Positions 1 through 12,800 of a stretch of 64,000 nucleotides of DNA are shown here, piece by piece. The stretch is from Chlorops oryzae (taxonomy: Eukaryota; Arthropoda; Insecta; Diptera; Chloropidae): the NCBI GenBank assembly GCA_020466095.1, contig CM035807.1, forward strand, positions 95,696,742-95,760,741, read 5' to 3'. Every line of letters begins with the position of its first letter. Position 1 is the stretch's first letter. The notes beneath the pieces are model-generated. The model ran no database searches and was not told the origin of the DNA. It saw nothing but the letters and a program-made list of their open reading frames with translations. Position numbers and translations under genes: made by a program.

Positions 1-1307
1 TTACCATGAAAATATTTAAAAATTTTTCATTGCAAAGTGTTGGACGCTCAAAAGAAAGCATACTTCCACGAATTAGATGAAACCTATCGAAAAATCAACA
101 AAATTTAAAAATTCCTTTCAGGGTGGCACATGCCTTTGCTCAACCGGGAGGACCCTTTCAAATGCTTATATCTCGGAAACTACTGGGATTTTTGGGGTTT
201 TGAAAATTTTGGGTTTTTTTGTTATTTTTTGAAGTTTTTTTGGAATTTTCATTTTGGCGGGAAAATAAAGCCGTTATATGTTTTTGAATAAAGTTTCTTT
301 TTCGGGTTTAACTGTCTCAAAATGACATTTCCTGCAGGGTTTTTCAGAATTTTTTTTTCTTAAATGGTTCCTTAGGTCCTAAAGAAAATTCCTGTGGAGA
401 AAAAATCCTGGAAAACCCTATGATTTTTACCTATTTGAAGGACCTTTGCTATTTTCCTTACCCATGAAAATATTTAAAAATTTTTCATTGCAAAGTGTGC
501 TGGACGCTCAAAAGAAAGCATACTTACCGACGAAGTTCTCGAAAAAAAATTCTAGCCTTCGAGCAAAAATGATGCCCGAGAAATTTGGTTTTCAGTGCAA
601 AAATTCGTCTGATTCACCAGGCGAACAGGAAAAACAGAAGGTGGATGCCAAAATTTCAAATGCTTATATCTCGGAAACTACTGGGAATTTTGGGGTTTTG
701 AAATTGTTGGTTTTTTTGTTATTTTTTGAAGTTTTTTTGGAATTTTGATTTTGGCGGGAAAATAAAGCCGTTATATGTTTTTGAATAAAGTTTCTTTTTC
801 GGGTTTAACTGTCTCAAAATGACATTTCCTGCAGGGTTTTTCAGAATTTTTTTTTCTTAAATGGTTCCTTAGGTCCTAAAGAAAATTCCTGTGGAGAAAA
901 ATCCTGGAAAACCCTATGATTTTTACCTATTTGAAGGACCTTTGCTATTTTCCTTACCCATGAAAATATTTAAAAATTTTTCATTGCAAAGTGTGCTGGA
1001 CGCTCAAAAGAAAGCATACTTACCGACGAAGTTCTCGAAAAAAAATTCTAGCCTTCGAGCAAAAATGATGCCCGAGAAATTTGGTTTTCAGTGCAAAAAT
1101 TCGTCTGATTCACCAGGCGAACAGGAAAAACAGAAGGTGGATGCCAAAATTTCAAATGCTTATATCTCGGAAACTACTGGGAATTTTTGGGGTTTTGAAA
1201 ACGTTGGTTTTTTTGTTATTTTTTGAAGTTTTTTTTGGAATTTTCATTTTGGCGGGAAAATAAAGCCGTTATATGTTTTTGAATAAAGTTTCTTTTTCGG
1301 GTTTAAC
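1..1307. repeat. Tandem array, ~496-bp unit, about 2.7 copies
   Basis: The phrase beginning atgaaaatatttaaaaattt recurs at 6, 464 and 960, giving periods of 458 and 496. Copies two and three are almost identical, including the stretches around gctggacgctcaaaagaaag and cgagaaatttggttttcag. Copy one carries a different internal segment (about 78-158) and is cut by the window edge. The open frames inside the units (446-748 and 891-1226) are repeated copies of one another and I do not regard them as a gene. The array stops at 1307, where a small inverted-repeat element begins. It is probably the edge of a larger satellite-like array to the left. Confidence 0.85.
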
Positions 1308-1556
1308 CAGTGCCGTAGCAATTCCGTTTTGCGTGGAGGGGCAAAATTATTTTTTTAATTTGCGTGGGGGGGAAAAATTATTTTTTAATTTTTAACGTCT
1401 ATTTTAATTAAAACCACATTACATACACGCTTTCAATGCACGTTTTTTCGATTGTCATTTATTTATTCTCCTTTTGCTAATTTTTTTCATGGGCTAAAAC
1501 AAAAATGCGTGGGGGGGGCAAAGCCCCCTCTTGCCCCTATGGTTGCTACGGCACTG
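1308..1556. mobile_element. Short non-autonomous TIR element (hAT-like MITE)
   Basis: The left end cagtgccgtagcaa (1308-1321) is the exact reverse complement of the right end ttgctacggcactg (1543-1556), giving a 249-bp element with 14-bp perfect terminal inverted repeats. The CAGTG start suggests hAT ancestry. G-rich stretches just inside both ends (gcgtgg followed by a G-run and caaa) are also repeated. No 8-bp target duplication is visible: the flanks are ggtttaac and ctttgagg. The left flank is the tandem array and the right flank is not, so one side has probably been lost. There is no coding capacity. Confidence 0.75.
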
Positions 1557-2223
1557 CTTTGAGGGTCCTTCGATGACTCACCCCGTCCGTCTCTTCCCAT
1601 GGCTACCGTTTTGATCTCTTTTGAGGTTCTCGTGTAACAATGTTCGATTTAACGCATTTATGTTCCTTTATTGGAAATTGTTAAATAAATATGCAAACAT
1701 TTATTTTTGCTATTTGGCGTCTTTCTTTTTGCGGCTCAACGTTATACAAACAACGCGCGCAAATAAAGGGCCCATCACACGCGTTTTTTGTTCAATATAT
1801 TTGTTTTTATTATTTTTTTTTAGGGATTTTTTTGGAAATTGTTTTCTGGTTTTATGCAATGAACGCTTAAAAACATGCAAATTGTGTGTTCTGTCGAAAA
1901 TGACAGTGACAGTGACAGTTACGATATCTGACAATTATTTATGAAAACAATAATTTGTTAAGTGGGGATGCTATGAACAAATAATCCATTGGACAGAAGA
2001 ACGCAACGGGGACTCTTCCATGGCAATGAATCGAAACAATTCGGTGAGGTCAAGGTTTTAAAAAAAACGTCCATAATTTTTTAAATGGATTAAATGGCTG
2101 GGAATATTTTCATCACAATGCATATTATTATTAATATTATCTATTATCTTAATAATTATCATTATTATATATTATTGTTTAAATATTACACTGAAATTTT
2201 AGAGGTCATGTTTTGCAAACAAA
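1557..2223. other. Intergenic, no gene seen
   Basis: AT-rich sequence with a short run of tgacag repeats (about 1899-1921) and an ATT-rich stretch around 2120-2170. No convincing exon or named repeat was seen. Confidence 0.5.
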
Positions 2224-2940
2224 AATTTGACGACTGGTTTTGAAAGTGCTCGGTGAGTATAACAACGCCTCATACTCAGTTTTGTCAAGTCGTAGAGGTG
2301 ACTTTCTGGATAATCTGCCAATGAAAAAACTCCCTAAATCCCTTTTTGCCTTGACAGATTATCCAGAAAAGAAAATAGTGCAACACTGATTACATATTAT
2401 TTTCGTGGTTCGGAACCATTTGCGTTGGGTTGAAAAATTTCGTGCATACCCAAGGGGTGATTTTGGGTAAAAATTGATCAACTTTGCAGCGGAAAAACGG
2501 TATCAAGTAGTGCTCGGATGCAGTTTGTGTATATGAAGAAATTGTTAAGTTATAATCTTTCTATATTTGCATCAAAAAATTTTGATAATTATTATTATTG
2601 CCTTGGCAGCTATAGGCCATACAAAATAAAATATGATAAAAAACACGTCAAATTTTAGGAATTTTTGCAATTTGCACCTATTTACCTTTAGATATAGTTT
2701 TTTCGGGTCGGTTTGTACTAAAGCTATTTGAAATGAGTTCAGAGCTATAAATTGTGATAGAAAGAAAATTAAAATATTGAACGGATTACGAGATATAGCC
2801 ATAAGTAAGTGAGTAATTTAATTCTCGGCTCCACTTTTTTAAGTCTATTTAAAAAAAAAGGTAGAGGTGACTTGACAAAACTGAGTATGAGGCGTTGTTG
2901 TACTCACCGAGCACTCTCGAAAACAGTCAGTAAATTTTGG
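2224..2940. mobile_element. Foldback/TIR element, ~0.7 kb, non-autonomous
   Basis: A stretch of about 70 bp at 2224-2292 (containing gtgctcggtgagtataacaa and cgcctcatactcagttttgt) recurs inverted at 2869-2940 with only a few mismatches. The arms are closest to identical from gtgctcggtgagta to ttttgtcaagtc. The interior is AT-rich and non-coding. Next to the left arm is a second, smaller hairpin. The class is not assigned because exact termini and target duplications cannot be fixed from one copy. Confidence 0.75.
2303..2369. repeat. Perfect 15-bp inverted repeat (hairpin)
   Basis: tttctggataatctg at 2303-2317 and cagattatccagaaa at 2355-2369 are perfect complements separated by 37 bases. It lies inside the larger foldback element and could be the ends of a smaller nested element or a structural hairpin. 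Confidence 0.8.
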
Positions 2941-4883
2941 TTTACATAAATCGTGTCGCATTGTGTTATTAGATAGGCGAAAGTGGAGTGAATCTGAATC
3001 GTGTCTAAATATGACCCCAGCTGTAACATGAGAATGAAAAGGCTTCTGACGATTTTTTTCAACCAGTAACCAACATACATATTATGCTGCTGATTTTTAA
3101 ACAAATTTTTTCGAATTTTTAATTCATAGGTAATTAAAAATTAAATTTTTAGAAATTTTAAATTTGTATCTAAAAATTATAACTTTTATGTTTTAGAAAA
3201 AAATTGGTAACCTATCCTGATTAGGATTTTACTCATAATATTGAAGGTGTACAATAATAGTCTTAAGGGATTTTAAAAGGAAAATAAAAACTTGAAAAAA
3301 TATTAGGTTTCTTAGAAAATCGATTTTTATAGAAAGTCAACCGTGTGGATAAATTTGACCCACTCGATTTTCATACTAATTAAAAAAAAAAAACGCTTAT
3401 TTCCAAAAACTGAATTCTTAAGTGTTATTAATCTATTTGCTTCGCAGGAATAAACTTCGGATATTGCTGAATACAATAGGATATGATTTGGGTACATTTG
3501 GGCATTTCTCTAGTTTTAAAACAAGAGATGGGGGTCAAATTTAGAACACCAATTTTCAAACCTTCAGAAGTTACTACACTGAATGTTTCTAAAATAATCT
3601 ATATTTAGTAGATTCTTGATCAAAATTTTATATTGCAAAAACAAAGGTAATGATTTTCTCTTGCTAATGGTATGTTAAGTTCTTATCTTGAGTATCAGCG
3701 TTTTGAATTTATAGCAAAGTTTCTTAAAGGGTAAGAATTTGAGCACTTTCCCCTGTTATTATTAGACATTATTGCGTCGATCAAAAGAAAAGCTATCAGC
3801 AAAGGGTTGATCTCAGAGATGACATGATTCGGGATCGGAATGCCTGCAGAGGTGTACTTAGATCAAATACCCACACGCCAAGAGGAGTATGAGTGAATCC
3901 GAGAAGAGTTAAAAGAGTGTTAAAAGAAATTAATTCATCATTTTTATTTTTATTTTTATTTTGGTTTTTGTTTTTGGTTTTATTATGGTAACTTTTCCGA
4001 CTGCAAGGCGTTCCTGAAAGACAGGAACTTTATAAACTTCCTATCAAGAAATGTGTTTATTTCTTCTATTTATTATTATATAAAAAGAAATGATTCATAC
4101 CTTGAAGCAAGAACCAATCAATTCACCTCCATTGGAATACCACTAACATTAACGGCATTGATTTTCGATAGCGGAAAATGGAAATATGGATAATTCATAG
4201 TAAAATCTCTCGCATGCGAGATTGTGAATAAAGTTGAAATGAGCTCATCCTCCCGGACAATCATGCATACCTATACACAAACATACAATCAACTCTAATA
4301 AGTCTTCAACTATTTTTTTTACAACGACACGTCATCATGCAATTCTGGTTTCAAAAAGTTTCCGAAGCAACTTCCATTTCTGTCAACATCATTGAAAATT
4401 TTTGCATTAAAATCATCCATTAGTCTGAAATGAGTATCCTACTTTTGACACTCGAACGTGACTGAAAGCATTTTGTATACAAAAAGAAAACAAGCTTTAA
4501 AAGTGGTAAACCTCTTTTTAAATAATAAAATCCCTTCGTACACACGTACACAGGGTCCTGGTGAGACATGAAGAAATTTCCAAAAAATTTTGATTTTCTC
4601 AATTTCATGCTTCAGTCTTTTCGGTTTTAAATTTAATGCAAATATTTAGATTTAAGAAAAATTTAATTCGATTTAAGGAGTCCTGGGCGAAACACCCTGT
4701 ATGAAGGAATAGCGGGTAATGTTATTCGTGCGACCAAAAACACTTGTGAGCTCGATCGTTGTGCTGTGTTTGGTAACTTTTGAATAAACCGACGAATGCA
4801 TTTCAAGACACGACTCGAATTCGAACGACACATGAACAATTCTAATAAAAATCTTAAAGCTCGAACCGGAAATGACATGCGAT

Positions 4884-4917
4884 AACAAAAACAACAACAA
4901 CAACAACAACAACAACG
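4884..4917. repeat. (CAA)n microsatellite
   Basis: An uninterrupted run of aac/caa triplets after aacaaaaac, followed by a looser A-rich aac-containing region to about 4975. Confidence 0.85.
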
Positions 4918-6631
4918 ACTAGAACGACTACAAAAACAACCAGAACATCATCGTCAGCATCAACAAAAACAGAAATAAAAGAACATCGGCAATAGTAATA
5001 GAAACTAAAACAGCAAATACGGAGATGAAATCTAAAGAAAATGTCGTTGCAACATTTCAATCTGCACGTTGCACACGCAAACGATGCATAATTCATGTCC
5101 TCAGCGAGAGGAGTGAGTACTCGAAAGCTCACAAAATACAAAATCACATAAGGATTGCCAGCCAGCAATAAGGATACAATTTCTCGCTTTCTCTCTATGG
5201 TTGTATGTTTGTATGTATGTCCAATTGACATCAAATGCGGCGCTGAAGTGGGTGAAGAACATTTTGAAAAGGCATTTAAGGGAGACGTGAGTACCCGAAT
5301 AAAGTTAAAAATTCAACTGCCAACAGAGAACCGAGGAACAGAGGGTGTATCCTCTATCTATGCACGGATCCCGCAACAAAACGAAAATGTACTTAAACCT
5401 CGGTGACGTGCCTAATAGTTTTTGATTTAAGGCCATTACTGTGGAGAAAGCTTGCGCCTCTGCTCTTACGAATTCTCTCAAACTTTTCACCGAAGGAAAG
5501 GCACGTTCTCGGCTGTCTTTTTTCTTCTTCTTTCTTCCGTAGAGCGAATTTTTGCGCAAAAAAAAAATATAAAAAAAAATAATAATAAAACCAATTATAA
5601 GATTGACGGGGTTACTGGGTTTGTTTAATTAAAATAAAATTATATTTGAAAACATGAAAGCTTTATAGTTTTTCCTCATTTTGCGTGGGATCGAAGATCA
5701 ATGTTGTTCTTGGTGGAATGTAATTTCCATCTCATTTATGTTGCTCAAAATTGCAAAGGGATGAAAGGTTGTGCCATTGCCAATGACAAAAAAAGGATAA
5801 AAATTTCCTTTTTTAAGGTCTAACCGCATACATAGAGCGCTTCGTACAGCCAGTTATTCTGCCATTTTAGAATCTTTTATTGCTGAGCACTTTTTCTGCC
5901 AGCATTGCTAGTGACAGTAATTGTTTTATTGACATTGATTGACTTATCCACCGCTCTTGGATTCAACAAAAACTCACGTATATACGACAGTTGCACCACC
6001 CCTCCCAGTCAGCTGGTGTATGTGACCCGGTCCGACAACAACAAACATGAAACAAAAACAACAACAATGACAATGAAGACAGCCAAAACGCAGGAATATA
6101 TATACATATGTGTGCATTGTTCACTCGCAAATGCTGTAAAATATGCATGTATGTATGTATGTATGAATAAAGTTCATATACGTAAGTATGCATATGTTCA
6201 AAATATTTACAATAAAAATGGCAGACAATGGTAGCAAGCTCCGTCGTTGGGTCCCTAGAATAACAAAAAAAAAAAAAAGCCCCCTTCCAAAACGGATTCA
6301 AGGAAGACAACGAGAAACAAAGCCCAAAAAACCAAAAAAGGAAGAAAGGAAAAAAAACAACGAAGAAAAAAGAAAAGCGAGTGCACGAATTGAAATGGCA
6401 TCGCATCGAATTGAATCGAAAACGCAGAAATGAGCAAAAGATTTCAATTTCATTTTGATGGATTACAGTTTGGTGTCTGAATTGCAGTCACCAGGAAGCG
6501 TTGGTGTTTTAGGTCGTAAATCGAAAGCGCTCCTTTCTTCTGCTCTGCTCTGGCTTTTTTACTTCTTCTCCTTTAGCGCGAATGTTTCGGTTGAAACAAA
6601 AAAGAAAATAAACACAAAATCCAAAGAAAAG

Positions 6632-6663
6632 AGCAGCAGCAGCAGCAGTAGCAGCAGCAGCAG
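6632..6663. repeat. (AGC)n microsatellite
   Basis: agc/cag triplets with a single agt interruption. The serine/alanine runs in overlapping open frames are products of this repeat rather than evidence of a gene. Confidence 0.85.
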
Positions 6664-6698
6664 AGAACGAACTCACTGGCATTGAGTGAGTCTGCAGA

Positions 6699-6772
6699 TG
6701 TCGATGGGTGTCGGGCGGGTGTCGATGGGTGCCGGTGGTTGTCGATGGGTGCCGGTGGTTGTCGATGGATGT
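6699..6772. repeat. 20-bp minisatellite
   Basis: The unit gtcgatgggtgccggtggtt occurs at 6721-6740 and 6741-6760, with a diverged copy before (6699-6720) and a partial one after (6761-6771). Confidence 0.85.
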
Positions 6773-9700
6773 AACTATCGTTGCACCATGGCAATAGAAT
6801 AACAATGCTTTGTCTATTTGACGTAACGCGATTTTCGATTTGAGGTTATTTTTCCAAATTGCCAAAGTACTGTACGAACTCTCGGCTTCTTCGAGCACAG
6901 CAAGTCGAGCACGTGGAGCAAACGAAGTGAAAGTGCCAGCTGAAAGTCAGAAGCAGTCATTGTTTGTATATGTTACTCCCACATCTTTTGTTGGTATCCT
7001 TGTAGTTGGTATGTGTCGCAGTGCCGAGTCGTAAATGTTTATTCATAAATCCTTGCGATTTCATAAACAGCTTTATTTTTCCATTTTTCTTAATTTTTTT
7101 TTTTTTTTTTTCGCTCGCAAATGTGAAACGCGAGTCGATGAAGCTTGCAGAAAGTCGAAATGTAACCCAATACTCTTTTGTTTGCTTGTTTCGTGGCTTC
7201 AAGATCTCGTTTTGGTTTTTCCTCTCATTTTTGTATTGGGTTTTTGCTTCCGCCTCCGTTAAAAATCTATTCTATTCCGGACCGAAACGAATCGGAATTG
7301 AGTAATTGGCTTTATTAATTATTGAAGAAATTGCAATTTCAGAAATTTGATATCCAATATTCGCGCAATGAGAGGAAGTGGAATTCTTTGCTATTGGATT
7401 TTTTGATGGGATGGGCAATATCGCATGTCGATTAAATTTTGGGAAATTGGTTATTATGGCTGCGCGTTTTCCCCAGCGGAAATCTATTGCGTCAATGGTT
7501 TTATGATTTTCAGCCGAGAATTGATGGAAATAAAATGATATTTTGGAAAATTCTCGTCCGCAGTGAGATGACCGAATAAGTTTCAAATTCGATAATCGGA
7601 TTCAGTTTTCCAAAGCATTGCGCTGCATTGCGAAAATGAAAATATTTACCTCAACAATTTATTTATGGAATGACAACGGATTTCTTTTTGAATGGGCGCA
7701 GCCAAGGGATGAAGATCAAAGGGATGGAATGTTATTTTCTGGTTAAATGGTTTATTTTATGTTGGAAGACTTTAAGAGGGTATTCTCGTGAGGAATTTTG
7801 CAGAAATCGATTCTTTTTCAATACATTTCTTTGTAGTTTAGACTTTGAAGAATATGTCCTTCAAAGGAAATTTTAAAATTGTTGCGGCAACCAAGTACGG
7901 TTAGTGCGGGAAAAACGCATTCAAGATTTTCTCGAAAATATTTCTTGCAAGAATTTCAATGAAGAATTCATAATGGTTTGGTGTTTTAAGATAATTGAAA
8001 TATTCAAAATCATGTAAGCCAGGACGCAGGGTCTTTTTTCGACCACTCTAGAAGTTTGGAAATGATCGATATTTTTGTACAACATTTTTAAAATTATTTT
8101 TTATAGTTTTAAATACTCACTTTTGAACGAAAATCCGATGCTGGTTATATTATTCAATGTTTTCACGCAGTTCTATGGGAGACACTCAAATTCGGCTTTC
8201 TTCGCTTCAATATTCTGTGGTGAGTCAAGTTTCGCGTGGCTAGTTGAGCAAACCAAAAATCGGTCAAGAATATGATCCAGCTGCACTGACGAAGTTGAAG
8301 TAAATACCAAGTCTGCATATCAGCGGAATAACAACGGCACTGGTCAACTAATTATGCAACCAGCATGTGTCCGCAAAGCCCATAACACGGTTCCCGTAGA
8401 GATGAAGAGCACAGCAGCGTCTGAAGAGGTCAGACTAAGAGTAAGAATAGTATATAAGAATTTTTTTAGGAGTTAGTATTAAGTAGACATTACAACTATA
8501 CATATAATACGTTTATGAGGCAGTAAATCACGATTTGAATAAGTACCTACCTGTTTATATGAAATCTATTATATCACGATTTAGGACGTACGTAGTTGCC
8601 ATACAAAAAGATGGTGTATACATATGCATGGCAGCTTTAATGTTGCATACCGTGTCTTTTTTCCGTTATTTTTTTTATTGTAATCTTTCATTTTCATCTA
8701 ATAGAATACGTACATCAATTTAATTTCAGCGCTACCATACTCACAAATTTGCAAAATTTATTAATTTAGGTGGCAACATCTCAAAAATAACTCGCGAGCT
8801 AGCAAATAAATCGTGTATTGATTTCACGATTTAGCTCAGACACAAATCGCAAGTTAGTTGCCGCATAAATGATGGGTAAGCTAACTCGCGATCAGTAAAT
8901 CGCATAAATGTAGTAATATAGACTATAATAAATTAATTGAAAATATAACAAATGTCTTTTAAATAATATCGGTTACAGTAGGCGAGTAGGGAAATACGGA
9001 GATAAAAAACTACTCTATTATAAAAACACGGGGAAGTGAATATAAAGGATTCAAGACTTTCAAAAATTGTAGAGAAAATATCTTCTTTTATTGACGCTTA
9101 TAGCACTTCCTTTTTCCAAGCGGAAAAATTTTCTAGGTACAAAAATACCGGGTAATAATTCATTAAGTATCAGACTGATGGACAGACACAGTGAACAATC
9201 CGATTATTTGTTTGAAGGTTTTCACGATCCATCCAGTTATACTCAACCGAAACAATGTGATATTCCCTCAATGTATCCTTGTGTAAGATTAAGAGACTAC
9301 CCTGCAGAAATTTCGACTGCTCCCCGACTAGTTACTAAATTACCAGGACTACTTCAGTTTAATTTGCCAAACAATGCTTTAAACTGTCTTTTTGAACATT
9401 GAGCTGTCATTGAAAAATAACCACTCCCACTTTTAACTACGCCACGAGTAGGTCTCCTGTGAGCAATCAGACGTAAATTGTCCCATATGAACCAGTTGGT
9501 CAAAATTTTTGACTTAACATCTTCTAGACAACTTGTTGCTTCTCAAAGTCTAGACAATTCTCATACATAAGATACTCCAAATTTTGACTAGTCATATTTC
9601 GAGTTACCTCAGAGTACTCCCTTTTGAAAAATTGACCTCTTCATCACTGCGAGGTATGGACTTTTGACTTTTTCGTTCCCTTCGCCATTCCGCTAATGAA

Positions 9701-11172
9701 ATTTCTCTTGAAAACTATCGTTTCTTTACGTGGAAAATAAATTTCGAAATTTATTTAATGCGCTTTCGCATCTAATTCAACCTTGATAATATGCTGTACT
9801 TTATCTATTACACAAGAGTGCAATTAAACAATCACAATTAACAATTACAGCATCGATTATCATTAGAATATTCATGAACTCATAGCATAATTTGCTCGTA
9901 AGTATATAGATATGTTCGTATTGTCATTCGTGTGCATGCATACGCATGCATGTACATATGTGCTTTTGCATTGATAAATGACCGTTTACACGTATGGTTA
10001 TGTACGATTTGCATTCATTTACATATGTATCACCTCGCTGGGGAGGAATATAAGTAATGCACCACACCCTTTGGGCGATATCATAAATCTTGCTTGAAGG
10101 TGACATCTCCGGCGACTAAAGAAGTTCTCATTGCAGCCGTAATAAATCGTAAATGAACAGAAATAAATATTCCGAACGATTGTCCACAATGTTTCTTGTC
10201 CGCAAATTCAATTCTCTCTTAAGGGACATAAAGACCAATACAGAGCCAGAGGCCCGATAAAGATCTTCAACAATTTCGCACATGACGAGCGAGCGAGCAA
10301 ATGCATTAGATTCCAATGTGTTTTAAACAAACCAAAATAACCCTCACACCCAGAGCGAAACTCTTTTGGCCAGCCAACGTAGCACCGCAAAACAATACAC
10401 TACACCAGTCTACACGGCACAATAGGTGTGTTTGGCCTATTTACATAATTTCGTAAATGTCATGCAGTGCTGAGCTAACGTTATCGCTTCACCCGCATTT
10501 CATTCATGTTTTTTGCCTTCATGCCTGAACCTCGTTCGAGCCCAGGACCCAGTGCCATTCAATGGAATGCAGACAGGAATGTGTGTATGGCCAGCAAATA
10601 CTTTCAAAAGGGTTTGTTTTTCCTTCCTTTTTCCGTTTTCCTTCTATTTAAACAATTTTTAAATGAATATTTTCTTTGGGTTTCTTTTTTTGCTCGCCTT
10701 ATTTTGCTTACGTCAAAATGTGTTGTGGTGATCGTTTTCCCAAAAGGAAAATACTGATAAAAGAAAAGCCCAAAACTGAACTATTAAAATAAAAATATAA
10801 TAAAAGGACTGGGTTCGTGTTTTTCACCTTAGCCAAGGACTCAAGGTGAGTGAACGCGTATTTAGTCCTGATTGGTTCGTAATCCTTTGCTTAGCTAAAA
10901 GGTAGAGAATGTCCTTGTTTTTTGTTTTTCATTTAAACATTTTTTTTTCCATGCCGTGTCGTCCCTCGGAGATTTCGCCCATCTATTTAGTGTGCTGTGA
11001 CAATAAATTAATGCGATTTATTGCCCTGATAAGCTCGCATCGCGCTTACACTTGCAATTCGTAAATGACTCTTCAGAGGCCAGGGTGTCGCTCCAGAGGT
11101 TGCGAGCCACCCGCGTGATAACGGCGGACAATAATCGCTGACATCTAACTTGTCGTTGTAACTAGCACGCGA

Positions 11173-11210
11173 TATATATTGCCAGTCGGTCGATTCGCCT
11201 TTTTGTCAGT
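11173..11210 (+). promoter_or_regulatory. Possible TATA + initiator core promoter
   Basis: tatatatt at 11173-11180 is followed by tcagt at 11206-11210, which fits the fly initiator consensus TCAGTY with the A at 11208, about 33-35 bases after the TATA box. It lies on the strand of the sushi/MAM gene, about 4.2 kb upstream of its ATG, so it could head a 5' untranslated exon. No downstream promoter element is obvious. The spacing is seen in the sequence; use as a promoter is inference. Confidence 0.25.
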
Positions 11211-12073
11211 CCTTTACATACATTCATATATTTATATGTAATTGTCGGAGTGTCATGTCACAGGAGAAATACGTGTGCGATAGTTGAGACGCGTTTTGCG
11301 GTTGGGCTTTACTCGGTGGGTGGGCTATTAACATTTCGTCGTTTTGTTCCGTCTAAATGGTACCTATTGCCAGCGCTCTGCTTTCGATTCACTTAGACAC
11401 TTGCCAAAGTAAACTAATTAAGATAAGAAGTCAACTTGACATGCATTGATCAAATCGAGATGCATGCCCTCAGATTCGAACGTGAAATGGTCAGTCCCAC
11501 GAATAAACGATGTGCGCTACGGTTCAATTAATAAACGTTTAAGGGTTAAATAGAAGGAGGACAAGGGGTAATTTTTAAATGGGTTTTTAGCCAGAATATG
11601 AATTCAGTTCAACCACAAAGAGGATAATTTTTTTTTACTCCTGGTCTGGCTAAGGACCAGAAAGGATCTTAGGTGATTTTAATAAAATGGCTTTTTCAAC
11701 CCTTCATTACTTTTTTTCTTCTCGTTTTTGTATTATTTTCTGGAAATTTGATAATTTATAGTAGAGCTCTTTATATTCTCCATTTAAATGCCAGCCATCC
11801 TTTCTCTGTGGGTCATTCTTCAAATTAAAGATTTTGTGATGGTCCTAACAATGCTAAGGATTAGTTTTTGATTGCACTCGTCTGTGTTGTATTGAGTTAT
11901 TGAGTTATAGCACTTTAAAAGAGGACACATTTTATATAGAAAAAATTAAAATTTTTGAAAATGAGTAAGAATTTTTTTTATTATCGGCCTGATAACACAA
12001 GTAAGCACGATTTTTGTTTCTGACTTCTGTATATCAGATTCCGACTACTTACTTATACCTTAGTAATGAAGGA
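11211..12073. other. Intergenic, nothing recognised
   Basis: AT-rich sequence between the possible promoter and the repeat cluster. No exon or repeat was supported. Confidence 0.4.
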
Positions 12074-12671
12074 AAATAATTTTTTTTTTTAAGTTTGATT
12101 TTGTGGTCAGGAGGACGATTTTTGAAATTTCTAGATTTTGCTCAAAATCTCTGGAAGTATGTATGTGTTTTGCTTTTTATGGATCTTGCTTAAAAGAGGA
12201 AGAATGCACCTTTACAACGAAGTATCATGTGTTTCAATCATAGTTTAACTTCAAGATCTATAGGCATTCAAATCTGAAAAATTTGGATTTTTTTTGGAAA
12301 TTTTTCGAAAATTTTTGAAATCATTTTGATATATATATTCGGTAAAAATGTTTTTGCTTTAAAATAATAACTGCGTATGTTACGTTTTCAAAATGTTATG
12401 GTATGCTGAAATTGGTAGAAAATTGTAGAAGTTATAAGGAGTTTTCCGACTCTACTTAAATTCAAAATGCTTCAGGCAAAAATCGTCGAAGATGCATTCA
12501 AACCGCTGCCGACGTCCGTCATACATAGAATAAGTGAAAAATTCTAAGAATTTTGGCACTTAAACTTTTTCAAAAAACTGATTACAACTAGTCTAGTTTG
12601 GGTCTAGTTCCAAACTGATCCAAAAAATCGTCCTGCTGACCACAAAATCAAACATAAAAAAAAATAAAATT
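12074..12671. mobile_element. Foldback element, ~0.6 kb
   Basis: The left arm, with tttgattttgtggtcaggag and gacgattttt (12093-12124), returns inverted at 12621-12655 as aaaaaatcgtcctgctgacc followed by acaaaatcaaac. A T-run/A-run extends the pairing outwards. The arms are about 50 bp with a couple of mismatches, and the interior is non-coding. It belongs to a dense cluster of degraded elements at 12-15 kb. Confidence 0.7.
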
Positions 12672-12800
12672 GGGTTTTCAGATATAATCTGATTTAGTGA
12701 GCCAGAAAACAACCATTAGAAACCAGAAACAAAATTATAGTTTCATTTTGTCGACTTGTCTTATTTATTCCGACGGATCGAATCTGTTCGGATTTTCACA

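Larger units (their letters stand above)
2941..11172. other. Intergenic, simple repeats, no supported gene
   Basis: About 8 kb of AT-rich DNA. Many chance open frames occur on both strands, but none joins a convincing splice site to a recognisable domain. It holds CAA and AGC microsatellites, a 20-bp minisatellite near 6.7 kb, and a patch around 8.5-8.9 kb with repeated cacgattt and aaatcgc words. The 103-codon frame at 9091-9402 was examined and not recognised. Confidence 0.5.

Noticed and set aside
446..1263. Open frames of 60-111 codons in the tandem array
   Set aside because: The same frame repeated in each unit with no recognisable domain; a by-product of the satellite-like unit.
9091..9402. 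103-codon + strand frame
   Set aside because: No splice signals, no known motif, and a length expected by chance in this much sequence.
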